Translations under genes and position numbers: made by a program | The notes under the pieces: generated by a model | The model's database searches: none | Told to the model about the DNA's origin: nothing | What the model saw: the letters and a program-made list of their open reading frames with translations, nothing else | Origin: UBA11612 sp963976395 | GTDB taxonomy: Bacteria; Pseudomonadota; Alphaproteobacteria; Rhodospirillales; Rhodospirillaceae | Assembly: GCA_963976395.1 (NCBI GenBank) | Contig: CAXBLG010000025.1 | Coordinates: 1-35,912, forward strand | Direction: 5' to 3' | Length of the DNA: 35,912 nucleotides | Part shown: piece after piece, positions 1-7,871 of the stretch | How the letters are laid out: every line of letters begins with the position of its first letter | How positions within the stretch are numbered: position 1 is the stretch's first letter

Positions 1-1
1 G

Positions 2-214
2 GCGATCATCGGGGTGTTTTTCGGTAACTGGGTGTTGGCCAACGAAACACCAGCGAAGGCAAATATCAAAGAACTCCTGGATTGGTACGCGGCTGGAAAA
101 ATAAAACCGCATATTTCAAAAACATTCGCCATGGATCAGGCGATTGAAGCCATCAACCATGTTGTTTCGCGCAAGGTAGAAGGGAAGGTTGTTGTTTCTC
201 TTGAGGAAGCCTAA
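2..214 (+). CDS. Medium-chain dehydrogenase/reductase, quinone oxidoreductase-like (C-terminal fragment)
   Basis: The reading frame is open from the left edge of the window, so only the last 70 or so residues are present. They read as the C-terminal end of a zinc-independent medium-chain dehydrogenase/reductase of the NADPH:quinone oxidoreductase type. A helix leads into a segment resembling 'ELLDWYAAGKIKPHIS', then 'AIEAINHV', then 'KVEGKVVVSL', the usual closing pattern of these NAD(P)H-dependent enzymes. The family reduces quinones or enone substrates in the cytoplasm. An internal GTG at position 14 is not the true start. The stop lies 7 bases from the end of the convergent nitronate monooxygenase gene. 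The substrate cannot be judged from this piece. Confidence 0.75.
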   Translation, partial: AIIGVFFGNWVLANETPAKANIKELLDWYAAGKIKPHISKTFAMDQAIEAINHVVSRKVEGKVVVSLEEA

Positions 215-221
215 CCAGGGC

Positions 222-1334
222 CTATTCCACCTCGACCGAGGCGTTTAAGCTTTCTACGCAATCGGCGAATTCGTTTAGCATGTCGAAAATGACCTGCTTG
301 ACCGAACCTTCGTCGGTCATGTTTGCGACAATCTGCCCTACGGGCGGACTCATATAATCTTTGGCCTTGCCGCGGTTGATGCGCAGGCGCGCCTCCATGG
401 TTGCAAGCGTTTGCAAGGGCATTGGCAGGAAGGGCGGCGCGCCGGGCTGCTCCCACGCCTCTGTCAGTTTGCTGCGCAAAACCCGCGCCGGTTTGCCGGT
501 ACGGCTCCGGCTTTGAATAGCGTCTTCGGACTTACCTGCAAATAAGCGCGCCTTTTCTTCCGGCAAAAGATCGCTTTGCTTTGTCCCAAGCCAGATCGAC
601 CCGCACCAGACCCCCGCGCAGCCCATTGCCAGCGCGGCGGCCATCTGACGGCCTCGGCCGATGCCACCGGCGGCCAATACGGGAATTGGATCTATGGCGT
701 CAATGATTTGCGGCCACAGAACCATGGAACTGATTGTGCCCGTGTGCCCGCCGGCTTCGCTGCCTTGGGCCACAACCATATCGACACCGGCTTCTTTCTG
801 TTTAACGGCATGTTCCGGCTTGCCCACCAGAGCGCCGACTTTAATGCCGCGCGCATGCATGCGCTCCACTTGTTCTTTGGAAGGAATGCCCAGGGCGTTC
901 ACAACCATCTTGATCGGGTGTTCTAGAGCCACGTCGAAAAGAGCTTCGCTTTCCTCGCGAGTCATATTGACCTTCTCGACTTCCTTCCGAAGCATCTCCT
1001 CGGCTTCGCCTTCGGGCAATGGCGGCACGCCAGCCTCGTCGAGAAGATTACGCAAAAACTCGATCTGTTCGCGCGGCAAGGTCGCTGGATCAACTTTGAC
1101 CGTTCCGAGCGGCACATGCTTGTTGGGCATCAGCACATCAATGCCATACGGCTTACCTTCGATGTGATCGTCAATCCACTTCAGTTCTTCTTTGAGTTGC
1201 TCTTTGGTGTAGTACCCGGCGCCCAGGCATCCGAACCCGCCTGCCTTGGAGACTTCGACCACCACATCGCGGCAATGAGAAAAAGCGAAAATCGGGACAT
1301 CTATGCCCAATAACTCTGTGGCGGCGGTACGCAT
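222..1334 (-). CDS. Nitronate monooxygenase family flavoprotein (2-nitropropane dioxygenase-like)
   Basis: The 370-residue product is an FMN-dependent TIM-barrel enzyme of the nitronate monooxygenase family, which oxidises alkyl nitronates with O2 in the cytoplasm. The signature GSEAGGHTG at about residues 191-199 and the phosphate-binding AAGGIGRGRQ at about 221-230 are clear. The N-terminal ELLGIDVPIF is the usual first strand. Family members are also loosely annotated as enoyl-ACP reductase II-like proteins, so the real substrate is uncertain. The ATG at 1334 is preferred over a GTG at 1340 because AGGAG lies 7 bases before the ATG but only 1 base before the GTG. It is transcribed away from the quinoprotein gene, and the two share the 1335-1467 spacer as a divergent promoter region. 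Confidence 0.88.
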   Translation of the reverse strand: MRTAATELLGIDVPIFAFSHCRDVVVEVSKAGGFGCLGAGYYTKEQLKEELKWIDDHIEGKPYGIDVLMPNKHVPLGTVKVDPATLPREQIEFLRNLLDEAGVPPLPEGEAEEMLRKEVEKVNMTREESEALFDVALEHPIKMVVNALGIPSKEQVERMHARGIKVGALVGKPEHAVKQKEAGVDMVVAQGSEAGGHTGTISSMVLWPQIIDAIDPIPVLAAGGIGRGRQMAAALAMGCAGVWCGSIWLGTKQSDLLPEEKARLFAGKSEDAIQSRSRTGKPARVLRSKLTEAWEQPGAPPFLPMPLQTLATMEARLRINRGKAKDYMSPPVGQIVANMTDEGSVKQVIFDMLNEFADCVESLNASVEVE

Positions 1335-1467
1335 GAACACACTCCTATATGATGCTCAACAATGTACGGGCTACATCCTATTCAAACCATGCGATTTGTG
1401 GAAACGTGCAAGTTTGGTAGGGTGAAGAAATCGTGTGCCACGCGTTAAACGGTCTGGGGAGGACGGT

Positions 1468-3546
1468 ATGGTTCGTGTGTTTGCGTGGAGTCTCTGCATC
1501 GGGGCACTCGCGTTTATTTCAGCATGTGACTCACAGCAAAGCACCGACTTTGCATCACCTCCGTCAGCCGATTGGCCCTTGCACGGGGGGCATTGGGGCA
1601 ATTCGCGCTATTCCACCCTAGATGAAATTTCTACCACGAATGTCACCGAGCTGGGGGCTGTCTGGAAGACCGAACTTAAGGGCGGAGTTTCACGTGATGT
1701 TCCGGTGATCGTGGATGGCCTGATGTTCGTGCCTGCTGGGGGTGCTGCGGTTTATGCAAGCCAGGGGAATGCGTCTGACGTTATCGCAGACACCGGCGAG
1801 GGGGTAGGCGGCATAACCGCGCTCAATGCCGCAACCGGAGAAATCGTTTGGCAATATACGCCGCGCGGGGGCGCGGGAGTGTCGGTGCTTGTTAAAGGGG
1901 CGGCGGCCGGCGAAGGCAAAATATTTGTCGGTCTTAACGACGCTCATGTGGTTGCTGTTGATCAAAAGACGGGAGAAGAGATTTGGAATGGACGGGCGGG
2001 AGCCGATCCCGTCCCGCCGGGAGAATTTATTGCGGCTGCGCCGGTCTATGCGAAGGGTATGGTTTTGGTTGGCATCGGCAGCGGTGATGCGGGGATTAGC
2101 GGACGTACGGTCGCTCTTGATGCCAAGACGGGCGAGAAGGTGTGGGAGTTCCGTTCTATACCGGGCCGCGGCGAGCCTGGTAACGAGACTTGGCCTCAGG
2201 ACACCGATGCTTGGATGCAAGGCGGCGGAGGGGTGTGGGCCAGCCAGGCGGTGGATGCCGAGTTAGGTCTGGTCTACTTCGGCACAGGCAACGCTTTTCC
2301 CATGCAAGGGGGCGAAGTCCGCGCCGGAGATAATTTGTACACGACCTCTGTTGTCGCGGTGGATCTCGAGACCGGCGAGTACCGCTGGCATTTTCAGATG
2401 ACACGCCATGATATGTGGGAAGCCGATGTCGGCGCGCCGCTCGTTCTGTACGATGCCAATGTAAACGGAGAACAGGTTCCCGCGCTTGCGGCGATGCGCA
2501 TGGACGGCAACGTTTTCTTGTTTAACCGGGCGACCGGAGTGCCGCTCCACCCCATTGAAGACCTTCCACGTCGTCAGGTCGCCAGGCTTCACAGTGCGGC
2601 GTCGCAACCGTTTCCGGTAGATGCCGATCAAGTCGGCTTTCCATGTGTTCAGGAAGAACTAGTCCCCAAAGGATTTGAGCTCGGGTGCTTCTTTGATGCG
2701 GTTGATTTCGACGACCCCAGTCTCATGCTGCCCGGCAGTGCGACGCGCTTCGCGCCCATGAGCTACAGTCCGGACACGAATCATTTTTACATCACGGGCA
2801 CCGTGAGCGCGGGCTGGACGCGCCGCGCGCGCGATCCGTTTTATTTCAGCGGCGGCAGCACCCCGGTGCCGGGAATAAAGTCCTACGGGCTGCTTGTCGC
2901 GTTCGACGCAGCGACGCGGAGGATCACCTGGCAAAAAGAGATGCCGCGGCCAATTTCCAACGGCAGTGGTGCAACCACCACTGCGGGAGGCCTGTTGCTC
3001 CACGGTGAGCCGGACGGAAATTTGCAGGCCTATGATGTCAGTAACGGGAATCTGCTCTGGCAATTTCAGACCGGAGCGGCCGTGGCCGGCCCTGTGGCGG
3101 TCTATGAAGCTGAAGGCAAGCAGTTCATTAGCGTTATAGCCGGACAAACGGTTTGGAGTTTCGCCTTGGGCGGAACATTGGACCCCGTGGCAAGCGGTCC
3201 GCCTCAACCTGGCTCTGTATCCGGTTTTGCCGGGCGTGTGGTGCCGACCACCGAAATATTGATGGCCGATGAACAAGTCAGCACGATTAGCCTTCATGCC
3301 CGCGAGAAGTTTACCGACAATTATGCTTTGGTGCCGGTCAGGGCACGGATCGAGGTTGGGGATACGGTAACATGGACCAACAACAGCGAAATCACGCGGG
3401 ATGTAACGGCTGAAGACGGTTCATGGGCCTCAGGCCCGATCCCGTCGGGTAAATCCGCGACCATGACGTTCAATGCGCCGGGACTCTTTACCTACACGTC
3501 CAAAGAGCATCCCTGGATTTACGGACAGCTGATCGTCGAAGAATAG
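1468..3546 (+). CDS. PQQ-dependent alcohol dehydrogenase-like lipoprotein with C-terminal cupredoxin-like domain
   Basis: The 692-residue product starts with a lipoprotein signal peptide (lipobox ISAC, Cys20). An eight-bladed quinoprotein propeller follows at about 35-575, then a cupredoxin-fold tail at about 600-692. The propeller shows GGGGVW (252-257), FGTGN (271-275, Asn being the usual Ca ligand) and repeated TG..W blade motifs. Known relatives oxidise alcohols or sugars in the periplasm with PQQ and Ca or a lanthanide. Two active-site positions look altered: Asp207 sits where the Ca-binding Glu is expected, and the HDMWEAD segment has Glu where the catalytic WD Asp usually lies. The tail has Arg644, Ser678 and Ile684 at three of the four copper-ligand positions and keeps only His681, so it probably binds no copper. 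The ATG at 1468 follows GGGGAGG by 5 bases and gives a proper signal peptide; a GTG at 1435 does not. Substrate unknown. Confidence 0.85.
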   Translation: MVRVFAWSLCIGALAFISACDSQQSTDFASPPSADWPLHGGHWGNSRYSTLDEISTTNVTELGAVWKTELKGGVSRDVPVIVDGLMFVPAGGAAVYASQGNASDVIADTGEGVGGITALNAATGEIVWQYTPRGGAGVSVLVKGAAAGEGKIFVGLNDAHVVAVDQKTGEEIWNGRAGADPVPPGEFIAAAPVYAKGMVLVGIGSGDAGISGRTVALDAKTGEKVWEFRSIPGRGEPGNETWPQDTDAWMQGGGGVWASQAVDAELGLVYFGTGNAFPMQGGEVRAGDNLYTTSVVAVDLETGEYRWHFQMTRHDMWEADVGAPLVLYDANVNGEQVPALAAMRMDGNVFLFNRATGVPLHPIEDLPRRQVARLHSAASQPFPVDADQVGFPCVQEELVPKGFELGCFFDAVDFDDPSLMLPGSATRFAPMSYSPDTNHFYITGTVSAGWTRRARDPFYFSGGSTPVPGIKSYGLLVAFDAATRRITWQKEMPRPISNGSGATTTAGGLLLHGEPDGNLQAYDVSNGNLLWQFQTGAAVAGPVAVYEAEGKQFISVIAGQTVWSFALGGTLDPVASGPPQPGSVSGFAGRVVPTTEILMADEQVSTISLHAREKFTDNYALVPVRARIEVGDTVTWTNNSEITRDVTAEDGSWASGPIPSGKSATMTFNAPGLFTYTSKEHPWIYGQLIVEE

Positions 3547-3558
3547 GGTAGGGGCGTG

Positions 3559-4596
3559 TTAAACGTGATCTGGGGGTGTCCAGGCTTCGCCGCGCGCAAC
3601 GCCGACGATCTCCGACAGGCCTTGGCGCATGTCGGTCATGATAAACTCGCTTTTTGCGCCGGGACCACCAGCGCGCGAATTGGGAAATCGGACGACCCAA
3701 GCATTCATTTTTACAGTTAGGCCGCAAAGCACAGTGCCCACTTTGACCTGCGTGGATTCGATGTAGTCTTTAACTTGCTCGAACTTTGCGGCTGATAGGT
3801 TGTCCCACATGTCCTGAGACATAGTGGAAAAGTCCTGGAACGTGCGCTTGAGGAAGCTGATCAGCCCGGTTATTCGCTTTTCGACCTTATCCATTTCCGC
3901 CATCAAATTACGGTCATTGCGCACCTGCATGCTTTTGCGCATGTCTTTCATCGAGAAAATAAAAGATTCAAGGAGCGGCGTAAGTCGGTCGAGGCAATGA
4001 TTGTAATAGGACAACGAGAGAAAGATATCGCCGTAGTTTTCTAAAAAACGCGGAATTTGATCGATCGTGATTTTCAGCTTCTCAGCCATTTTTTTTAGCT
4101 GAGCGATTGCTTTTTTGACGTCGGGGTCTTTGAACATGCCCACCAGATCTTCAAAGTTTCCGACGTCCTTGCTGTCATCGCCGTAAACTTGGCGGATCAA
4201 GGGCAGGGTGAACTTCGACATATATCCCGTGAGTTCTTTATTTTTTTTCTCTGAGAGTTTCAATTTGTCGTAGTTGTTTACCACGATGCCGGCATCGCGC
4301 AGTGTTCGCCGAAGGCTATAAACATCGTAGCTTGGTAAAGGGGCTAGCGCGTGAATAATGGCCATGTCCGGATGACCGGCGCCTTCCTTCCATTTAAAAA
4401 ACTTGGGCAAGTCAGGAATGTAAATCTGACCGCTGCCGGTTTCTCGCTCGGAAAACAATTCCATGACGCCAACCAAATGGCTGTTTTTGACCAGTTTGGA
4501 GCGCGCTAGACTTTCGGTTTGGATTGGAACGATATTCAGCGGCAAGCTGAAGAGCGAATCAATATCGCTATCTATAATCGGATTGCATTGCTCCAT
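3559..4596 (-). CDS. Uncharacterised 345-residue protein downstream of motA
   Basis: I do not recognise this family. The product is soluble in appearance, with no signal peptide or membrane segment. It is largely helical and rich in Lys, Met and Leu. The N-terminal third includes a proline- and aromatic-containing stretch (IYIPDLPKFFKWKEGAGHP). The middle (about 140-290) has charged amphipathic helices that could form a coiled coil. The C-terminus carries a small Gly/Pro-rich turn. It lies on the same strand as motA, 235 bases downstream, with no gene between them, so a flagellar or stator-related job is possible but unproven. No clear ribosome-binding site precedes the ATG. Base composition looks more AT-rich than the redox genes to its left. 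The length and the uninterrupted frame support a real gene. Confidence 0.7.
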   Translation of the reverse strand: MEQCNPIIDSDIDSLFSLPLNIVPIQTESLARSKLVKNSHLVGVMELFSERETGSGQIYIPDLPKFFKWKEGAGHPDMAIIHALAPLPSYDVYSLRRTLRDAGIVVNNYDKLKLSEKKNKELTGYMSKFTLPLIRQVYGDDSKDVGNFEDLVGMFKDPDVKKAIAQLKKMAEKLKITIDQIPRFLENYGDIFLSLSYYNHCLDRLTPLLESFIFSMKDMRKSMQVRNDRNLMAEMDKVEKRITGLISFLKRTFQDFSTMSQDMWDNLSAAKFEQVKDYIESTQVKVGTVLCGLTVKMNAWVVRFPNSRAGGPGAKSEFIMTDMRQGLSEIVGVARGEAWTPPDHV

Positions 4597-4750
4597 AGCG
4601 GGCCGATTTCTAAACTCTGGTGCTCACCGTACTACGCAGTATTGGCTGTTTCAGCGAAATATCTGCACTCTGCTTTAGGGTGTAGTTCGTACGGTATTAC
4701 ACGACATGGTATTGATTCGCAACGAATAGGGCCTGCAACACTGCGCCCCA

Positions 4751-4771
4751 GTCATCCATTATCTAGATGAC
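4751..4771. other. Small perfect inverted repeat in the motA/hypothetical spacer
   Basis: GTCATC and GATGAC form a 6-base perfect inverted repeat around a 9-base loop. It lies in the 235-base gap between the end of motA and the next gene on the minus strand. There is no T-tract after it on the minus strand, so it is not a convincing Rho-independent terminator. It could be an operator for the downstream gene or an mRNA hairpin. I see nothing else distinctive in 4597-4831. Confidence 0.3.
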
Positions 4772-4831
4772 AGGTTAAGGTGGGGCTAACAATTTGTAGG
4801 CGAATGCAGATTGAGGAAGCGCGCGGCGAAA

Positions 4832-5698
4832 TTAAGAGTCCGAGGTCGAGTTTAAGGCCTCTTCAAGTTCAAAGAACGAGGGTTGCACGTCGGTCGGAAC
4901 GTTTCCTCGTCCGATTTCAACCGATACCTGGGGAGCATTACCATTCAGGTGAGCCACCAGAACATCACGGACGATCATATAAAACTGATGCTCTTCGTCT
5001 TTTACGGCTTTCAGGCGCACGGCGAATGGTCCAACTACCGTGTAGGCTAGGAATACGCCGAGGAAGGTTCCGACAAGCGCGCTAGCAATCATCCCACCGA
5101 GAATTTCAGGGGGCTCGGTAACTGACGCCATTGTATTGATAACGCCAAGCACCGCCGCAACGATACCAATGGCCGGAAGGCCGTCAGCCATTGTTTGGAG
5201 CGCTTCCTGGGGGCGCAGTCCTTCATGATGATGTTTTTCAAGCTGAGATTCCATTGCATCAAACACTTGATGCGGATCGTCAAGGTTCATGGAGAGCATC
5301 CGCAGGGTGTCGGCAATAAAATCGGTTGCGAAGTGATCAGCAAGGATTCGTGGGTATTTCTGAAAGATTGTGCTTTCTTCGGGCTTCTCGATATGGGCTT
5401 CGATGACCAGAATGCCTTTGGATTTAATCATTTTGGTGATCGTGAACAACAGGCACAGCATGTCTTTGAAGTCTTGCTCTTTCCATTTGGGACCCGAGAA
5501 GACTTGCTTTAGGCCGCCGACGACGCCTTTCAACGTACCAGCGGTATTGCCGATGATGAGCGCCCCTGTTGCGCCGCCGAGAATTACCATCAGCTCTGTG
5601 GGCAGGGCGGCGAAAATTACGCTCATGCTGCCGCCATGGAGGAGGTATCCGCCAAATACCATGACGAATACGAATATGATTCCGATAATTCCCATCAT
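4832..5698 (-). CDS. motA: Flagellar motor stator protein MotA
   Basis: The 288-residue product matches MotA over its full length. MotA is the inner-membrane stator subunit that, with MotB, conducts protons and pushes on FliG. Two hydrophobic segments lie near the N-terminus (about 3-21 and 33-52), a cytoplasmic loop follows, and two more segments lie at about 174-192 and 200-224. The conserved channel prolines are in LPAIGIVAAVLGV (Pro175) and VVGPFAV (Pro224). The loop residues that contact FliG in E. coli (Arg90 and Glu98) appear as Lys and Glu in KSKGILVIEAHIEKP. The family end motif PSFFELEEAL is present. No motB follows, which is unusual because motA and motB are often adjacent. The start has two consecutive ATGs, and the ribosome-binding site is weak. 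Confidence 0.95.
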   Translation of the reverse strand: MMGIIGIIFVFVMVFGGYLLHGGSMSVIFAALPTELMVILGGATGALIIGNTAGTLKGVVGGLKQVFSGPKWKEQDFKDMLCLLFTITKMIKSKGILVIEAHIEKPEESTIFQKYPRILADHFATDFIADTLRMLSMNLDDPHQVFDAMESQLEKHHHEGLRPQEALQTMADGLPAIGIVAAVLGVINTMASVTEPPEILGGMIASALVGTFLGVFLAYTVVGPFAVRLKAVKDEEHQFYMIVRDVLVAHLNGNAPQVSVEIGRGNVPTDVQPSFFELEEALNSTSDS

Positions 5699-5820
5699 GG
5701 CTAGAGCTGCCTACTTTCGCTAAGACGAGTCATGTGTTTGGTTATCCCCGAAAGAGCGAGGTGCTCATTTGCACCTTCTGCTCCTCAATGCCCCACGTTG
5801 TAGTATTGGACTGTATCAGA

Positions 5821-5861
5821 AAGTCCTATCAAAGCCTCAACCAAAAGTCTTATCAAAGGCT
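5821..5861. repeat. Pair of 17-base imperfect direct repeats in the motA/DUF1491 divergent spacer
   Basis: AAGTCCTATCAAAGCCT at 5821-5837 recurs as AAGTCTTATCAAAGGCT at 5845-5861. The copies match at 15 of 17 positions with a 24-base period, close to two helical turns. The pair sits between the divergent motA and DUF1491 genes, so it could be a tandem protein-binding site facing either gene. No known regulator site is recognised. The rest of 5699-5870 shows nothing distinctive. Confidence 0.45.
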
Positions 5862-5888
5862 TAAGCATTTTTGGAGATTTTTCAGCCC

Positions 5889-6248
5889 GTGACAGACCGT
5901 TCTTCGGCTATAGACCGTCTTAAGACCGAACTGCGGGTACAGGCTTGGCTTAGACGTTGCGCTGTTCAAGGCTTTATGGCGGCTGTCGTTCGCAAAGGTG
6001 ATCCTGAGGCCGGGGCTCTTTTCATCAAAGTTAATCGGTTCGCCGCCGGCTGTGAGGTTTTTTCGGGCGTGACGGCTCCTGACGGTTTGCCTGCTTGGCT
6101 TAGGGCCAGTGGGCCTAACCCGGTGCCGGAATCCGACGCCGATGCTTATCTTGGCCGGCAGTTCAAATATGACTCAGATATTTGGGTTCTCGAGATTGAG
6201 GATCCCAAATCTATATTTTCCTTAGATGCGCCCATACTCGACCTTTGA
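5889..6248 (+). CDS. DUF1491 family protein
   Basis: The product, about 119 residues, matches the alphaproteobacterial DUF1491 family. The diagnostic N-terminal block is RLKTELRVQAWLRRC, followed by a strand with AAVVRKGDPEAGALFIKV. A short acidic C-terminus reads DIWVLEIEDPK. The function is unknown; the family is small, soluble and widely conserved in this class. The GTG at 5889 gives the expected N-terminus and has GGAG 12 bases upstream, which is a long spacing. A TTG at 5871 would add six residues but lacks a ribosome-binding site. The gene lies 75 bases before gcrA on the same strand and may be co-transcribed with it. Confidence 0.8.
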   Translation: MTDRSSAIDRLKTELRVQAWLRRCAVQGFMAAVVRKGDPEAGALFIKVNRFAAGCEVFSGVTAPDGLPAWLRASGPNPVPESDADAYLGRQFKYDSDIWVLEIEDPKSIFSLDAPILDL

Positions 6249-6323
6249 TTAGGCCCAGAGTGGACACGGAACGCCGTGACGAGTATCTTCCCGCTTTCCG
6301 CGGCGGTGAAGGACCCATAAGCC

Positions 6324-6743
6324 ATGGGCTGGACAGACGAAAAAATATTAGAATTAAAGAGCTTGTGGTCCGAAGGTCTGACAACAGGTGAGATTGGAAA
6401 GCGCTTAGGCGTTTCCAAAAATGCTGTAGTTGGTAAAGCGCATAGACTAGGTCTAAAGGGTCGCCCATCACCAATTAAACGGCAGCAGAAGACGGCGGCA
6501 CCCAAAAAAGAAAAACGTGTATTCACGTTGACCGACCTGTCCTCGCAGACCTGTCGGTGGCCCATTGGCGATCCCAAGCACGATGATTTTCACTTTTGTG
6601 GCGCGACCGTAGTCCCGGGAAAGCCTTACTGCTTGGAGCATTGTACGGCTGCTTATGTCGGGTCTAACAAGCCCTCTCAACAGTCACAGCAGTCCCAACA
6701 GTCCAACGCTTCATCGACCACTCCCTCTTCTTCCTCCTCGTAA
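6324..6743 (+). CDS. gcrA: GcrA family cell-cycle regulator
   Basis: GcrA is an alphaproteobacterial transcription factor that works with sigma-70 at promoters carrying methylated GANTC sites and controls replication and division genes. The 139-residue product begins with the hallmark MGWTDEKILELKSLW. Its helix-turn-helix runs to about residue 45 (GEIGKRLGVSKNAVVGKAHRLGL). A basic linker follows, then the conserved C-terminal sigma-binding module with CRWPIGDP and Cys77, Cys92, Cys103 and Cys107. The last 22 residues are a low-complexity tail of Gln-Gln-Ser repeats ending in five Ser, beyond the conserved module. AAGGA lies 10 bases before the ATG. A small dyad (CACGG AACG CCGTG) is at 6265-6278 in the leader. 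The gene ends 2 bases from the convergent dehydrogenase gene. Confidence 0.95.
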   Translation: MGWTDEKILELKSLWSEGLTTGEIGKRLGVSKNAVVGKAHRLGLKGRPSPIKRQQKTAAPKKEKRVFTLTDLSSQTCRWPIGDPKHDDFHFCGATVVPGKPYCLEHCTAAYVGSNKPSQQSQQSQQSNASSTTPSSSSS

Positions 6744-6745
6744 GG

Positions 6746-7711
6746 TTAGACGAGAGGGTGTAGGAGCTCACGGCCCGCCAAAACGGCATCGATGCCGTCG
6801 ATGGCCAGCATGCCCATAGCTGTGCGCGTTTCCAAGGTTGCGCTGCCAAGGTGAGGCAGCAGAAAAACGTTGTCTATAGCAAGGTAGCGCTGATCGAGGC
6901 TTGGCTCGTTTGCATAGACGTCGAGACCCGCCGCCGAGATCTTGCCTGAGAGCAGGGCAGTGATCAGCGCATCGTCGTCGACCAATGGGCCTCGCGCTGT
7001 ATTTACGACAATCGCTCCATCGGGTAACTGCTCAATACTCTGCGTATTCAATATACCCTTTGTTTCTGGCGTGAGTGGGCAATGGAGCGACAAGACGTCG
7101 CTCTGTGACAGGAGTTCGCCCAGGCTAGGAACATAGGTGGCTCCGGCGTCCGTACCGTCGGCCGTGGGCCTACGATTGTGGTAAAACACTTCCATGCCGA
7201 ACGCGCGCGCGCGGGTCGCAACCGCACTGCCGATCCTCCCCATGCCAACAATGCCAAGGCGTTTTCCGGTTATTTGTGCGCCGAGGAGTTGCGTTGGGCG
7301 GAGGCCACTCCAGGTGCCCGAATACATGAGATTTTGACCCTCACGGGCGCGCCGGGTCGCGGCAAGAATGAGAAGAAGGGTAAGGTCCGCGGTCGCTGCG
7401 GTTAAGACGCCGGGCGTATTGCAGACTCTCAACCCACGTGCTGCGGCTGCTTTTAGGTCTATGTGCTCGTAGCCGACCGAAAACGTTGCAAGAACCCTTA
7501 TTGTGTCAGGTAAAGAGTCGATAGCTGCGGCATCCAGTTTATCGGCGGGGGTGACGACTAGGCCCACAGCATCCTTGGCATGGGCTCTTAGGGCCCCAGC
7601 GGAGTAGTCGGTGGTGTCGTCTCCTTGTCTAAAGATGTAGTGCGCCCTCAGTCGTTCTTCGCAGGCGCTTGGCAAGCGGCGGGTTGCGACAACTAGAGGT
7701 TTCTTGTCCAT
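6746..7711 (-). CDS. D-2-hydroxyacid dehydrogenase (glyoxylate/hydroxypyruvate reductase-like)
   Basis: The 321-residue product belongs to the D-isomer-specific 2-hydroxyacid dehydrogenases, cytoplasmic enzymes that interconvert 2-oxo acids and D-2-hydroxy acids. The nucleotide-binding GMGRIG is at about 156-161. The catalytic Arg is in VNTARGPLVD (Arg240), Glu in YANEP (Glu269) and His in LLPHLGS (His287). The residues after the second strand of the Rossmann fold are HNRRP, and the Arg pair suggests NADP(H) rather than NAD(H), as in GRHPR-type glyoxylate reductases. Glyoxylate or hydroxypyruvate is the likely substrate, but this is inferred. The start at 7711 has GGAG 6 bases upstream. An ATG 33 bases earlier lacks this. 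It is transcribed divergently from the hydrolase at 7872. Confidence 0.9.
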   Translation of the reverse strand: MDKKPLVVATRRLPSACEERLRAHYIFRQGDDTTDYSAGALRAHAKDAVGLVVTPADKLDAAAIDSLPDTIRVLATFSVGYEHIDLKAAAARGLRVCNTPGVLTAATADLTLLLILAATRRAREGQNLMYSGTWSGLRPTQLLGAQITGKRLGIVGMGRIGSAVATRARAFGMEVFYHNRRPTADGTDAGATYVPSLGELLSQSDVLSLHCPLTPETKGILNTQSIEQLPDGAIVVNTARGPLVDDDALITALLSGKISAAGLDVYANEPSLDQRYLAIDNVFLLPHLGSATLETRTAMGMLAIDGIDAVLAGRELLHPLV

Positions 7712-7822
7712 AAGGATCTCCGATATCGGCGGGTTCAAATGCACGGCAACATCCTACATTCCCTGTTTTCGTGTTATATCAAGGATGTTACAAGCTGAAA
7801 GGGTCTCGCTGCAGGGAGGCGG

Positions 7823-7841
7823 CGGCTCGGAGCTAGAGCCG
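7823..7841. other. Hairpin in the leader of the MBL-fold gene
   Basis: CGGCTC and GAGCCG form a perfect 6-base inverted repeat with a 7-base loop. It lies 30 bases before the ATG of the hydrolase gene, in the 160-base divergent spacer 7712-7871. It could be an operator or an mRNA structure affecting translation, as the gene has no obvious Shine-Dalgarno sequence. Nothing else distinctive is seen in this spacer. Confidence 0.3.
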
Positions 7842-7871
7842 TGACTACGATGCAACTGGGTACAAATCTGA

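Noticed and set aside
661..1167. Open frame of 168 codons antisense to the nitronate monooxygenase gene
   Set aside because: Low-complexity Ser/Arg/Thr-rich translation lying fully opposite a conserved gene.
2659..3297. Open frame of 212 codons antisense to the quinoprotein gene
   Set aside because: It has no family resemblance, and the sense strand carries clear propeller motifs throughout.
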